From Turnera subulata (Eukaryota; Streptophyta; Magnoliopsida; Malpighiales; Passifloraceae): a stretch of 64,000 nucleotides of DNA. Below are positions 10,792-20,560 of the stretch, piece by piece. Each line of letters starts with the position of its first letter. Positions within the stretch are counted from its first letter, which is position 1. Made by a program: the position numbers and the translations under genes. A model generated the notes under the pieces. That model searched no databases and was not told the origin of the DNA. It saw nothing but the letters and a program-made list of their open reading frames with translations. The stretch is taken from NCBI GenBank assembly GCA_028386065.3, contig JAKUCV010006610.1, positions 434,204 to 498,203 on the forward strand. Reading direction: 5' to 3'.

Positions 10792-11335
10792 AAATGAAGC
10801 GCCCTGACCCGTATTTACCGTACACAGTAAACACGTGCCGGAACTGTGACAACCCAACCCAAAATGAAACCAGCATACAGTCTATACAACAAGAACACGG
10901 GCTCAACATCCCAAAGTAAAATTAACAATAGAAACTCATCCGGCCCAATGGCCCAATAATAACAAAAGTATGCACAGCGGAAGACTTGTAAACTCACATA
11001 AACGCATAGATGCAAACTATGGATCCAAGCCCGTCCAAGGGATAACGCCGCAGCCTGTCTGGAATGCACCAAGCCTGTATAACAAACAACTCATCCTACG
11101 GGATGAAAGCCCGCAGGTGAGGGGTGAGTCCGAAGTGCTCACGACAATGGAAAGACGATCAATATGGACACTAAAAATTACTCAAGTCAAATAAAACAGT
11201 CAAACCCAAAGAAAGAACCCAAGAGACTCAAGTAAAATCCATTTATCCAATTTTATCTTTCCGGGCCCCGTCACGGACAAGCTACGGTCGTACCAGGTTA
11301 TCAACATGTTCCTGGTGCCAGATCAAAAAGAACCC

Positions 11336-11690
11336 AAGGATAGACATCCCAAAAATAACAAACCGGGATAGACATCCCAAGCATAGACATGCTTATCACA
11401 CGAACCCAGATCATGGCCACCACAAAACAGTCTCTAACCATCCGGTCGTACCTCTACTTACCACGCGACAATTATAATACTGTCATTAAAAACCAAGTCA
11501 CAGGGATCGACATCCCTAACCAAAATACCGGGATAGACATCCCATCCAAAATACCAAGGATCGACATCCTTGTCACAATTCATTAATTATACCATTACTC
11601 TTAATCCGAAAAAAAAACACAGAAAATCAACACGGGATAAACATCCCAAAAATACCCAACAAGACTCCGGGATTAACATCCCGAACCAAA
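11336..11690. repeat. Hairpin array in the intact LTR
   Basis: Same covarying stem-loop units as at 3420-3775: ggatagacatcc, gggatagacatccc, gcatagacatgc, gggatcgacatccc, aggatcgacatcct, gggataaacatccc and gggattaacatccc. A short lysine/threonine-rich ORF that overlaps it is not considered real. Confidence 0.75.
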
Positions 11691-12974
11691 ACACAGCAAA
11701 AGCACATTCGACAATGCACAATCATCAAAACATGATAACCGAGTAATATAGGCACATATTGAAGGAAATCCATCCTCACCTTGGCTGATTACTCAACTTC
11801 GGAAAACAATGACCGGTACGACGCCGGCTCCTCGGGAAACGGCCCGATATCCAAAAACCTATACAACAAACAATACACTCACATAAATGCACATAAGAGT
11901 ATGTCATGATGCCAGTACTGCGAAATATACCCATCCCGGTTCTTATTTGATATTATCATTTTTACCGAAAATATTTAACCGTACGTATTTCCGATTATGA
12001 TTTCGGTACTATACGTTAATTAAAACTCTTTTCAAAATAATTTCATAAAATAACTATAATTTTCCAAAATATTAATCTCCATAATTTTTCCAGAAAAATA
12101 GTAACCTATTTATAATTTTCAGAAAATATATATAGTATTTATCTTTTTCTAAATACATATATAATTTAATTTTCCAACACAAAATATAATTAAATTCAAT
12201 TTCCAAAATACATATTCATATACATATACCAAAATCATAATTTTCCAGACGAAATAATATACATATTAAATTTCCAGAAATTAATTTCATGATATATATA
12301 TTTTCCAAACTAACCATAATAATAATTTACAAACAAAACATAATTATTTATCAAAGTAAATATATTTATATTTTAATAAAAATTCCAGAATCAAATCGTC
12401 CATAATTTTCTCAAAATAACTATATAATTTTTTTCCAAAATTAAATATCAGATTATGTTTAAATAAATATATATATAAATATAGTTTTTTTTTAAATAAT
12501 CGGGCTGGGCCATGAATAGTGCAGCCCAGACCCAACCCAAGGTCAGGCCCAGCACCATTCAGCCCAACCCAGCAGCAGACCCAAACCCACTATTCGCAAC
12601 CCGTTTCGCGGAAACGGTTCCTCACTAAGTCCGGGTCTTACCTCCGGGTAGAGCAGCAGCGCAGCGACGGCGAGCGCGAGGAAGGGCGAGCGAGCCCAGC
12701 TGCGACGTCAGGGCGGCACTAGCGGCGCGGGGCGGCAAGAAACTAGCGCTGCATCGCCGGAAGGAAACGGGAGACGCGAGGCAGCTGGATCCGTCGGATC
12801 TTCCGGCGGGTCAAAGGCTCTTAACGGCGCGTCGGACGGCGGCGTCAGGCGGAAGCGAAGCCGTTGAGGTCGCGGCGTCGTGGCGGTCCTGACAGCGGCG
12901 GTGGTGCCTCGGGAATCGCCGGGGAACGCGTCCTGGGTCACAGTAACGAGGAGGAGCTGACGGTGAACAGTGGT

Positions 12975-13258
12975 TCCTTCTTTTTTTTCATTTTTCTTAT
13001 TTTTCTCTATTTTCTTCTCTCTTTTTTTTTCTTTTTGATTTTCGTTTCTTTTTTTTTCATTTCTTTTTTTCTATTTTTTTTCTTCCTCTCTCTGTATTTT
13101 CTGTTTTTTTCTATTTTATTTTTTTTCTTTTTCTTTTCTTTCTTTTTTTCTTTTTTTCTTTTCTCTCTTTTTCTTTTTCTCTCTTTTCTTTTTTTCCTTC
13201 TCCTCTTTCTTTTTTTCTCTCCTTTTCTTTTTTTTCCTCTCTTCCTTTCCTCTTCCAC
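12975..13258. repeat. Pyrimidine tract in the intact LTR
   Basis: T/C-rich on plus, purine-rich in element sense; equivalent to 7765-8050. Confidence 0.85.
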
Positions 13259-13606
13259 CGGCTACCCTCCTTATAAACTGAGAATTTAACTATTTATCAT
13301 GTGAGTATCAATAATACGATTCGTCCGTATTACGGGCGAATCCGATCCGGACTAGAAAATAACAGATACCTCCTTAGTTATTTTCCGGTGTGATTTTCCG
13401 AGAAATTCCGAAACCCGAAAAATACCAACTTAGTTCCGAAAAATCCACGGAAAAATCACGAGCGCGGAAAAACCCTCGGTTTCGAAAAACGACTCCAGAT
13501 TTACCTTGAATTAATTACCCAAGATTAATTCAACAGTAAATCACGGTAAATAGACTTTTACAGTCCGGTAAAAATCCAAAATTTTTACCCGGGCTGTTAC
13601 ACACAA

Positions 13607-13660
13607 GGTAGGTGTAATAGTACACCAATGACATTCACATTGTGTTATAACAGTTTATAA
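13607..13660 (-). repeat. Copia LTR, right part (continuation of 2723-2871)
   Basis: Sequence resumes after the CACAA duplication, so it is the continuation of the split copia LTR. The outer end was not located: several ...ACA candidates lie between 13625 and 13665 and the matching LTR is outside the window. From here to 13921 is AT-rich sequence with nothing recognisable. Confidence 0.4.
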
Positions 13661-13921
13661 GGATTGTATAAAATTTCCGCTACCTCTCATCCTAATCAAT
13701 TATGATTTCATTTAGTTTGCTCAAGTTTTTTTTCACACTTATGGCTTGATAAATTCATTAAATATGGATTCTATTAAACTAAATAAAATCTACAAACAAA
13801 AAAATTAAATAAAATCTCATCCATATAGCAAGTGCAAAGTATATAAAAACAAGCATATGCATATCGTATGTAAAAATCTTGTATTTTAAACATGTATGCC
13901 TTACCAAAAATATAATGATAC

Positions 13922-14634
13922 TAGTGATGGCATAATGGTTATCCATGGGTATCCATGGGTTGAGACATAAATGATTCATACCCATTTATACCCATTTATC
14001 CATTTATGACCCATAAAAAAATTTAAATGGATAACCATATCCATATTGAACCATTTAATATAGTTCATACCCATCTACCCATTTAATTTTAATATCAATT
14101 TTTTTAAAATTTGTGTTTTAATATTTTTATCCTTATAAATATTAATTCGATCTAGCTCATATTAACCCGAGACAAACCAAATAAGCAAAATTAAGCACGC
14201 AAGGGATGGACATGGTCGGGCTTAACCTGGCCACAGGGCCCAATTAGGCCCGCATGGATTAGCCCAACTTGGCCCACTTTGAGCCCAATTAGGCCCATAA
14301 GATATGGCCCAAATTCGGCCCAACTCAGCCCGCTCAGGGCCCGTCCGTGGACCAAAATAGGCCCAATTGGGCCCACAAAAGTTAGGCCCGGTCAGGCCCA
14401 TTTTGGCCCAATATAGGCCCACATAGCGAAATTGAATTAGATCATAAATATTTAGGTATCATGGATATTCATTACCCAACTCACAAACACTCATGGTTAA
14501 ATGGGTTAAATGGGTATATTTTATCCATTAAAACCCATTTAATTTTACACTAACCCATTTTTACCCAAAATAACCATTTATGATGGCTCCTAATGGATGA
14601 CTTATTGGGTACTCAACCTATTTTGCCACCACTA
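13922..14634. mobile_element. Non-autonomous hAT element, TSD AATGATAC
   Basis: Ends TAGTGATGGCATAATGG (left) and, reverse-complemented, TAGTGGTGGCAAAATAGG (right) form imperfect terminal inverted repeats of hAT type. A perfect 8-bp duplication AATGATAC flanks the element (13914-13921 and 14635-14642), the size expected for hAT. The 713-bp body has no transposase ORF. It contains acccattta-type repeats near both ends and a GGCCCA-rich core. It depends on an element elsewhere for movement. Confidence 0.92.
14236..14422. repeat. GGCCCA cluster inside the hAT element
   Basis: Ten copies of GGCCCA plus two GGCCCG occur in about 190 bp, in both orientations where GGGCCC is formed. GGCCCA/TGGGCC is the core of plant site II elements bound by TCP factors. 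The minus-strand ORFs here (Gly-Pro-Asn-Trp-Ala repeats) are products of the repeat. Confidence 0.7.
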
Positions 14635-14785
14635 AATGATACTAACTACCAGTTTGTTCCATATCAAAATAGATAAAGCAATTACTTTTGGCCTAGATGT
14701 TTGTAGATGGACTCCTAGGATGGTTGAGATTTATTTTCTTTTAGTACATTATATAAATAACACCCAAACCTCAACCCCTCCAAAT

Positions 14786-15169
14786 AGGGATGGCAATTTT
14801 TACGGATCTACCCGATATCCACCCGAAACTCGTTTTTATGGGTAGGGTATTACCCGACTTTGACCGGGGTAAAAAAGGGTAAGGTATTACCCGGACCCGA
14901 GTTGACCGGGTCCGGGTAGGGTCTGGTCTGGGTAAGGGTCTAAGTTTTACCCTACCCGTTAGACCCTATCCATTATAATATTCTAAAATCTATAACTGTA
15001 TTATAAAAATCAACTTGAGTTTCTTTCTTTTGTTTCTTTAATTCTTTTCCACTCACCTCTTCTTCTTTTTCTATTGAAATTTCGTTCACCTCCTTTTAAG
15101 TCTATTGAAATTTCGTGCTCTACAACCTTAAACTAATATTATGTTATTATAATTTTTCTTTGTCTTAAA
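14786..15169. mobile_element. hAT-like repeat, left fragment
   Basis: Begins TAGGGATGGCAA, a common hAT terminus, followed by many acccg/gggta motifs. A matching right-hand terminus was not found. Sequence of similar character (gcgggtatagcgggtatac) recurs at about 21487-21530, on the far side of the Harbinger element. The Harbinger therefore probably landed in this repeat. Confidence 0.45.
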
Positions 15170-15192
15170 GGGTGCGTTTGGCACGCTGGACG

Positions 15193-15240
15193 GGACTGGA
15201 CTGGACTGGACTGGACTGGACTGGACTGGACTGGACTGGA
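15193..15240. repeat. (GGACT)n microsatellite next to the left TIR
   Basis: About nine and a half perfect GGACT units start 23 bp inside the transposon. The unit resembles the inner TIR sequence GGACGGGAC, so it probably grew by slippage from the terminus. Confidence 0.9.
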
Positions 15241-15848
15241 CAGTTGTCCTGTTCAATTAAGCGTTTGGTTTAGTGGACAGAGAGTAGGACTGATGTACTA
15301 AATCATGTTTGGTTAGCTGTACAGACCTCGGGACTAAATGCAGTAATGTCTAAATTGTCCTTGGTGCTGGGCAAAGTGGTTAAGTATAGAATGAACAGTA
15401 TTTTACGAGGTAATGAAGGTTTGTAAGATGAAAAACCAATATTTTATTTATTGATACGATCATTTTTGTGTATGTGACAATGTATTTGCCTTTAAAATTT
15501 GTTGTACAAAAAAATTAGCTCAAAACCCTTGGAAACCGCTACTGTTCGCACAACTCTTAGACAATTTTTTATTTTTTGGTTACGGATGTTTGCATTACTC
15601 ATCCTCTGTAATGAAATTATATGGTATTTAATCCATTATACTTTTGCCAAACATCCGTTCTCTTCGTTCTCTAAACATCCGATCCCCAAACATCCGAAAG
15701 GTAAAATTTATATACCTACTAAATTCGTTCTCTTCCGATCCCCAAACATCCGAAAGTTGGTGAAATATTGTTACAGTACACAGATTGGATAAAATGTAAC
15801 TTAATAAAAAGGTACAGATAACGAATTCGTAATACTCTTTGTTAGTGA
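15241..15848. other. Left subterminal non-coding part of the Harbinger element
   Basis: Contains a doubled segment with catccgatccccaaacatccg (about 15670-15750), low-complexity AT and no supported ORF. Confidence 0.5.
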
Positions 15849-16223
15849 TTACAAATTCTTCACAATGGCCATGACAACTAATGCTAATACAAACCCAAAT
15901 GCCATTTTGAGCAAGTCTATATACTTCACATGAGCATCCAAAGCAACTCCCATGTCCTGAAGATTGGTCCTAGGCATTCGCATATATGAGGGCACACCCG
16001 CATTTGCGCTCGGATTTGATGGAGTGTCATCGAAAATATGTGCATTGTCACGTACCCATCGTTGCTCGCTTAACACATACGCAACTTCTGCTTCCTGTAA
16101 TGTTTTGAAACCTTTGAATTTGGCAAGCGGAAAGGAATCAATTTGCAGCTTAACCTCGTCCCAATTGTCGTAAACACCATTGCGTCTCCCGTTATAGACA
16201 ACATAATACTTATATTTGCCCAT
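15849..16223 (-). CDS. RNase H1 N-terminal (viroplasmin-like) domain protein with C-terminal membrane anchor
   Basis: A 124-aa protein encoded inside the Harbinger element. Residues 5-48 (YYVVYNGRRNGVYDNWDEVK, then QIDSFPLAKFKGFKTLQEAE) match the RNase H1 N-terminal hybrid-binding fold shared with caulimovirus viroplasmin. They show the YYVV..GR..G(V/I)Y..W.E, (F).A.(Y/F)KGF.T..EAE pattern. In known proteins this domain binds RNA-DNA hybrids or dsRNA. No RNase H catalytic domain follows; instead a linker (residues 50-104) leads to a hydrophobic segment at about 105-121 (LLKMAFGFVLALVVMAIV) and a four-residue tail. This is the layout of a tail-anchored membrane protein. It lies 500 bp beyond the Myb-like gene, same strand. 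It is not one of the two standard Harbinger proteins. Role unknown; hybrid binding and membrane anchoring are inferred. Confidence 0.8.
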   Translation of the reverse strand: MGKYKYYVVYNGRRNGVYDNWDEVKLQIDSFPLAKFKGFKTLQEAEVAYVLSEQRWVRDNAHIFDDTPSNPSANAGVPSYMRMPRTNLQDMGVALDAHVKYIDLLKMAFGFVLALVVMAIVKNL

Positions 16224-16723
16224 GGGTCACACCTACACATGCCCAAATCATGTTACAACACCAATAACACGAACAACCACAAGACAACTTCAATCCAACC
16301 ATATACACTTAGACACAGCTACCATCAGAAGAAAAAATGAAGCAAGCATGTTCAACATAGCAACTTACTAAACTAGCAATTACATGAAAAATAATGGCAA
16401 CAAACATATAGAATACTGCTTGTCAGAACTGCCAAGCAATACTTCATTCATTACCTAAAGCAATCATACCACACAAGGAGAAGCATCCAGAGAAATAACC
16501 TAGTACATGTACCCAATACTTACAAAATGCATCATGCCATGACTTACTAGCCGAGAATATCCAAAATTGCATAGCACAGATGACTATAAAAGCATTTATA
16601 AGCTTCTAAACTGCGGAGTGGGTTAGTTCCTAAGCTGCTAACTAGTCAGTAGGCTACTGTCATATGTACCAAAAGGCAAGACTGCATCAAAAACGGCAGC
16701 ACCTACTACACCCCCTACAAACT
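16224..16723. other. Spacer between Harbinger ORFs
   Basis: No supported gene. It would hold the 3' region of the Myb-like gene and the promoter of the small membrane protein; no clear TATA box was picked out. Confidence 0.5.
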
Positions 16724-17719
16724 TCACTTCCCAAGCAGGCTGGCGACAAACTCAATGCGTTGCTCGGGCTCCAGCTCCCAGAAATAGTTGGCATACTCGG
16801 GTTGACGCCCCATTGCCTTCACAACCTGAATCACATCAAGTGTAGTAATCCCCATCTTCCTCAGCTCCTCTCCCAAAGCACGGGGCGAATCTTTCCCTCG
16901 AATGGCTGCTGCAATGTCACCTAGATGCATGCCCGCCTTCTCAAACCCACTGCATATGGCATCAGTCAGAGCCCACAGAGCATCATTGGCCTGGGCCTTC
17001 CTCTTCTTGCTCCTCTGTGAGCCGGATGCCATGGACGCATCTGGTGGTGCCGCGGAAGAGGATGCGGCGCCACCACCGAGTGCGGCTCCAGTGGTGCCCA
17101 TGCTGGCAGTGGGTGCCTGTGCAGAATCTCCAGTGGTGTCTGCCACCTCCTCCTGTTGCATCTCCTGCTGCATATTCTGCAAGGCATCAGCCGGAGTTTC
17201 TGCATATTCTCCCGTGGCCCTATCACGACCAAATATTCGTTGCAGCTTTGGGAATTGGGGGAAGGCTCTCCCACAAACATACTCCCGGCTAGGATATTTC
17301 TGTAGCAAAAAACATATTCCATTCAAAACAGTGAGACAGATGCATATTGAAATAAAACAGAACAACAAAAAGCAAGCTTAGGGAACGAGAGAAACCAAAC
17401 TTACCTTCAGATATGCATCGAGGATGTCCTGGGCATCCACTTCGACACAGAACTTCTCAGAATTCCAGTCGAACCCGCTTGTGTTGGCCATGTCCGCAGC
17501 AGCAAAAAGCTTAGCCTTCAACCTCTTCATCTTGTTGCGGACATAGTTGGCATTTAAACTGGCAGTGGGGAACTTGGCATTCATCCTCGTCACAATCTGG
17601 GTGATGGATCCAGGTCGGAAGGACCCAGCATCCACCATCTGCCCCTCAACAACCAGCTCCTCCAGGATGTCCACAAACGCATCGACCTCAGCATCGGACC
17701 ACACCCTCCTGTCTCCCAT
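16724..17719 (-). CDS. Harbinger Myb/SANT-like DNA-binding protein (ORF1)
   Basis: Two exons, 17719-17405 and 17299-16724, give 295 aa. The donor CTGAAG|GTAAGT and acceptor GCTACAG|AAATATCC join in frame (YLK-KYPSREYV). Residues 5-105 form a Myb/SANT-like trihelix domain: VWSDAEVDAFVDILEELVVE, then FRPGSITQIVTRMNAKFPTA and NYVRNKMKRLKAK, then FDWNSEKFCVEV. The middle is Ala/Gln/Ser-rich with a basic SQRSKKRKAQA stretch (probable nuclear signal). The C-terminus (RALGEELRKMGITTLDVIQV, FWELEPEQRIEFVASLLGK) is conserved in plant Myb/SANT-like transposon proteins. In PIF/Harbinger systems this partner brings the transposase to the ends and into the nucleus. Start chosen at the Met before GDRRVWS, after which similarity begins. 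A 103-bp repeat shared with the transposase upstream region lies 43 bp before the ATG. Confidence 0.88.
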
Positions 17720-17761
17720 CGGTACTCTATGCACAAATATAAACCATACATACACATCCAA

Positions 17762-17864
17762 CACATGGCAGAAACAATTAAACAATCACCCATCTAATTA
17801 CACAATTAATTAATCCAACCATCAAGCACACAGTAAATTAAACAGCCAGCCAATCCAACTACCA
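17762..17864 (-). repeat. 103-bp duplicated upstream segment (copy 1, before Myb-like gene)
   Basis: Identical in length to 19621-19723 with about four mismatches by eye. It lies 43 bp upstream of the Myb-like start codon, on the promoter or leader side. It is seen only twice in the element, both times upstream of a gene. Confidence 0.85.
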
Positions 17865-18005
17865 ATTACAGTCAATTATACAAACAATCTAATACAGTTC
17901 TATGAGGCAGAAAATTGAATTATTGTTTTAGGGCACAATTATTAACTCCGCAGAAAATCCCAATACAGTTAATGTGGAAAATTGTTTAAATGTAACAAAG
18001 CATGT

Positions 18006-19312
18006 CTAATTACATGCATGACTTGCTCTCCAATCATCATACATCTGCTGCGCTAAGTCATCACGCTCTGCATTCCACCCTGGAGTTGTGGAAACGGCCT
18101 CAACATACTGAGGGGGCTCTTCTGTATCATCTTCATCCGCGGCGGGGTCATCAGTTGGAGTGTTTTCTGCCGGATCAACTGCCATGGTGGCCCTAATGAA
18201 GTTATGCAGCAAGCAACATGCCATGATGATCCTACCTTGAGTTACAATTGGGTAAAAAGATGGGCTTCTAAGAATTGCCCATCTTTTCTTTAACAACCCA
18301 AAAGCACGTTCGATGACATTTCTTGCCATAGCATGCTTCATATTGAAGAACTCTTCGCGGTTCCTCGGCATTCTGATACCACTTGTCACCCACTCCCTCA
18401 AGTGGTACCGCACACCCCTATAAGGGGCCAAAAACCCAGGACCATGGGTATATCCAGCATCAACCAAATAATAGTTACCTAAAACATCATCACATGCTCT
18501 ATTAATTAAACTATGACTTTAACATGTGCCAATTTTATGTTCTATGCTATGATTAAAAACCTACCCTGAGGGACTTGTAGTCCATTCCTTCTCCCAACCA
18601 CGTCACGCAAGATCCTTGCATCAGTTGCAGATCCCTCCCATCCAGGAAAGACATAAATGAAATTCATGTCTCGGTTACATACCCCTAGCACATTGGTTGC
18701 TATATGACCCTTCCTACTTCGATACCTAGACTTCTGTGCATCAGGGACAGTTACATCTATGTAGCAACCATCTAATGCACCTAAGCACCCTTTGAACCAT
18801 TTCCACCTATGATCACTGCAATCCTCAGGAACAGGTTCTGGTTTCACTAACAACTCATTCTGCACCATAATGACAGCCTTCAAAACTGCATGGAAATGCC
18901 TACTTATTGTCTCTCCTGATCTGCTGAACCTAGTCTGCATTACCCTATTTTTCTCGTAGTGTGCAAGGATATGTGTGAAAATGACAACCTGCTCCTCTAC
19001 CTCTACTGCACCATTCGATTTAAGACCACCCTTAACTCTAAGTAGCTCACACAACTTAGCCAATGCATTCATGTCCATCCTAAGGTTGTCTATAGTGTCG
19101 GTATCAGACGCCTTACACAATGAGTCTATGACTTCCCGTCTACTTGTATAACTTGTAAAAGTCCTATCCCTCAACGCTCTCCTATTCTCATTACATGAGC
19201 CCTCATTATGTATGTATGCAACTAGAAATGCAGCAGAACTCAACAACAATTGCAGGTTGGTCCACCAAATCACTAACACAGCAGCAATAATCGAACGTTC
19301 GCAACGATCCAT
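18006..19312 (-). CDS. PIF/Harbinger DDE transposase
   Basis: Two exons, 19312-18565 and 18478-18006, give 406 aa, the usual family length. Splice sites CCTCAGG|GTAGGT and TTTTAG|GTAACT join in frame and recreate PQGNYYLVDAGYTHGPGFLAPYRG, a signature of this family. The catalytic triad is visible: Asp181 in GALDGCYIDV, Asp231 in GWEGSATDARILRD and Glu306 in NVIERAFGLLKKRW. The N-terminal part (VVIFTHILAH..., RFSRSGETISRHFHAVL) contains the expected helix-turn-helix region. It should excise and insert the element with a staggered cut, guided by the Myb-like protein. No frameshift or stop was found. The start was chosen at MDRCERS; upstream in-frame Mets at 19414 and after add a hydrophobic segment and are judged less likely. 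Confidence 0.92.
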
Positions 19313-19620
19313 ATTCAGTCTATAACAAGCAGAAGAGGAGGAAAAAACACACATTACAGCATGCACCATACAGAACAGCATGGACAGAAAGCACAAAACA
19401 TAAATAAGCACCATATGTCAACTGAACACACATGTACCAACATCATTTCACAGAAGTCATAGATAGACATACCTCTGTTAACTTCCCAATATAACTTGAT
19501 TTCAGCTTTTCTTCACAATGCCTCGCACTCACTTCCTTTTTCAAAGCAGTTCTGTTTACACAAAGAGCAGAATTTTAGGCTCAATGAACGACTGATGTGG
19601 CAACCACACCCTAGTATTGG

Positions 19621-19723
19621 CACATGGCAGAAACAATTAAACAATCACCCATCTAATTACACAATTAATTAATCCAACAATCAAGCACACAGTAAATTAC
19701 ACAGTCAACCAATCCAACTACCA
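19621..19723 (-). repeat. 103-bp duplicated upstream segment (copy 2, before transposase)
   Basis: Second copy of the 17762-17864 segment, about 310 bp upstream of the transposase start codon and directly next to the minisatellite. It may carry promoter or leader elements common to both genes. Confidence 0.85.
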
Positions 19724-20560
19724 AAGAAACACATATCAGACCCAACACTTCAATTAATTTAATGCTTGACAGTCAATTTCTAAATTAGGGTTCATGTTGA
19801 TTTGGGGATCGGGGCATCTTGGGGTAAATCGAAGCACGCAAGCCACAAATTAACTCATATGAATGCAAAGAAACACGTATCAGACCCAACACCACAATCA
19901 ATTTCATGCTTCATAGTAAATTTCAAAATTAGGGTTCATGTTGATTTGGGGATCGGGGCATCTTGGGGTAAATCGAAGCACGCAAGCCACAAATTAACTC
20001 ATATGAATGCAAAGAAACACGTATCAGACCCAACACCACAATCAATTTCATGCTTCACAGTAAATTTCAAAATTAGGGTTCATGTTGATTTGGGGATCGG
20101 GGCATGTTGGGGTAAATCGAAGCACACAAGCCACAAATTAACTCACATGAATGCAAAGAAACACACACTTCAATTAATTTCATGCTTGACAGTCAATTTC
20201 AAAATTAGGGTTCATGTTGAAATGGGGATTGGGGCATCTTGGGGTAAATCGAAGCATGCAAGCCACCAAATTAACTCATATGAATGCAAAGAAACACGTA
20301 TCAGACCCAACACCACAATCAATTTCATGCTTCATAGTCAATTTCTAAATTAGGGTTCATGTTGAAATGGGGATCGGGGCATCTTGGGGTAAATCGAAGC
20401 ACGCAAGCCACAAATTAACTCATATGAATGCAAAGAAACACGTATCAGACCCAACACCACAATCAATTTCATGCTTCACAGTAAATTTCAAAATTAGGGT
20501 TCATGTTGACTTGGGGATCGGGGCATCTTGGGGTAAATCGAAGCACGCAAACCACAATCC
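19724..20560. repeat. 144-bp minisatellite, about 5.5 units
   Basis: Units of about 144 bp each carry ttagggttcatgttg, ggggatcggggcatcttggg, aaatcgaagcacgcaagcc and cgtatcagacccaacacc. Phrases recur at about 19791, 19936, 20078, 20215, 20357 and 20503. The third-to-fourth unit is shorter and more diverged. Because 144 is a multiple of three, an uninterrupted 183-aa reading frame arises by chance; it is not supported as a gene. The array is subterminal, upstream of the transposase. Confidence 0.9.

Larger units (their letters stand above)
2877..13601 (-). mobile_element. Non-autonomous LTR retrotransposon with 2.8-kb LTRs, TSD CACAA
   Basis: Two near-identical LTRs (2877-8395, itself interrupted, and 10795-13601) flank a 2.4-kb internal region. 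A perfect 5-bp duplication CACAA lies at 2872-2876 and 13602-13606. In element sense (minus strand) the LTR runs TGTAACAGCCCGGG... to ...GGGCGCTTCA. The primer-binding site is at 10780-10791 and a purine-rich tract AAGGTGGGTAG abuts the other LTR at about 8396-8408. No gag, protease, integrase or RT is present. The internal region carries two ORFs on the opposite strand (8582-8959 and 9798-10481). Large LTRs, missing gag-pol and antisense ORFs recall non-autonomous (LARD-like) derivatives of Tat-lineage Ty3/gypsy elements; that assignment is inference. Confidence 0.88.
10795..13601 (-). repeat. LTR (5' in element sense)
   Basis: Intact 2,807-bp copy from TGAAGCGCCC to CTGTTACA (plus-strand reading). 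It contains the hairpin array (11336-11690), an AT-rich central part, a GC-rich part (12500-12970), a T/C tract (12975-13258), the presumed TATA region near 13270 and the conserved U3 end. It is the unbroken reference for the interrupted copy at 2877-8395. Confidence 0.9.

Noticed and set aside
14191..14422. Minus-strand Gly-Pro-Asn-Trp-Ala repeat ORFs
   Set aside because: Created by repeated GGCCCA motifs in a non-autonomous hAT element.
19802..20353. 183-aa ORF with repeated MGIGASWGKSKHASHKLTHM unit
   Set aside because: A 144-bp minisatellite is open because its unit length is a multiple of three; no promoter or domain.
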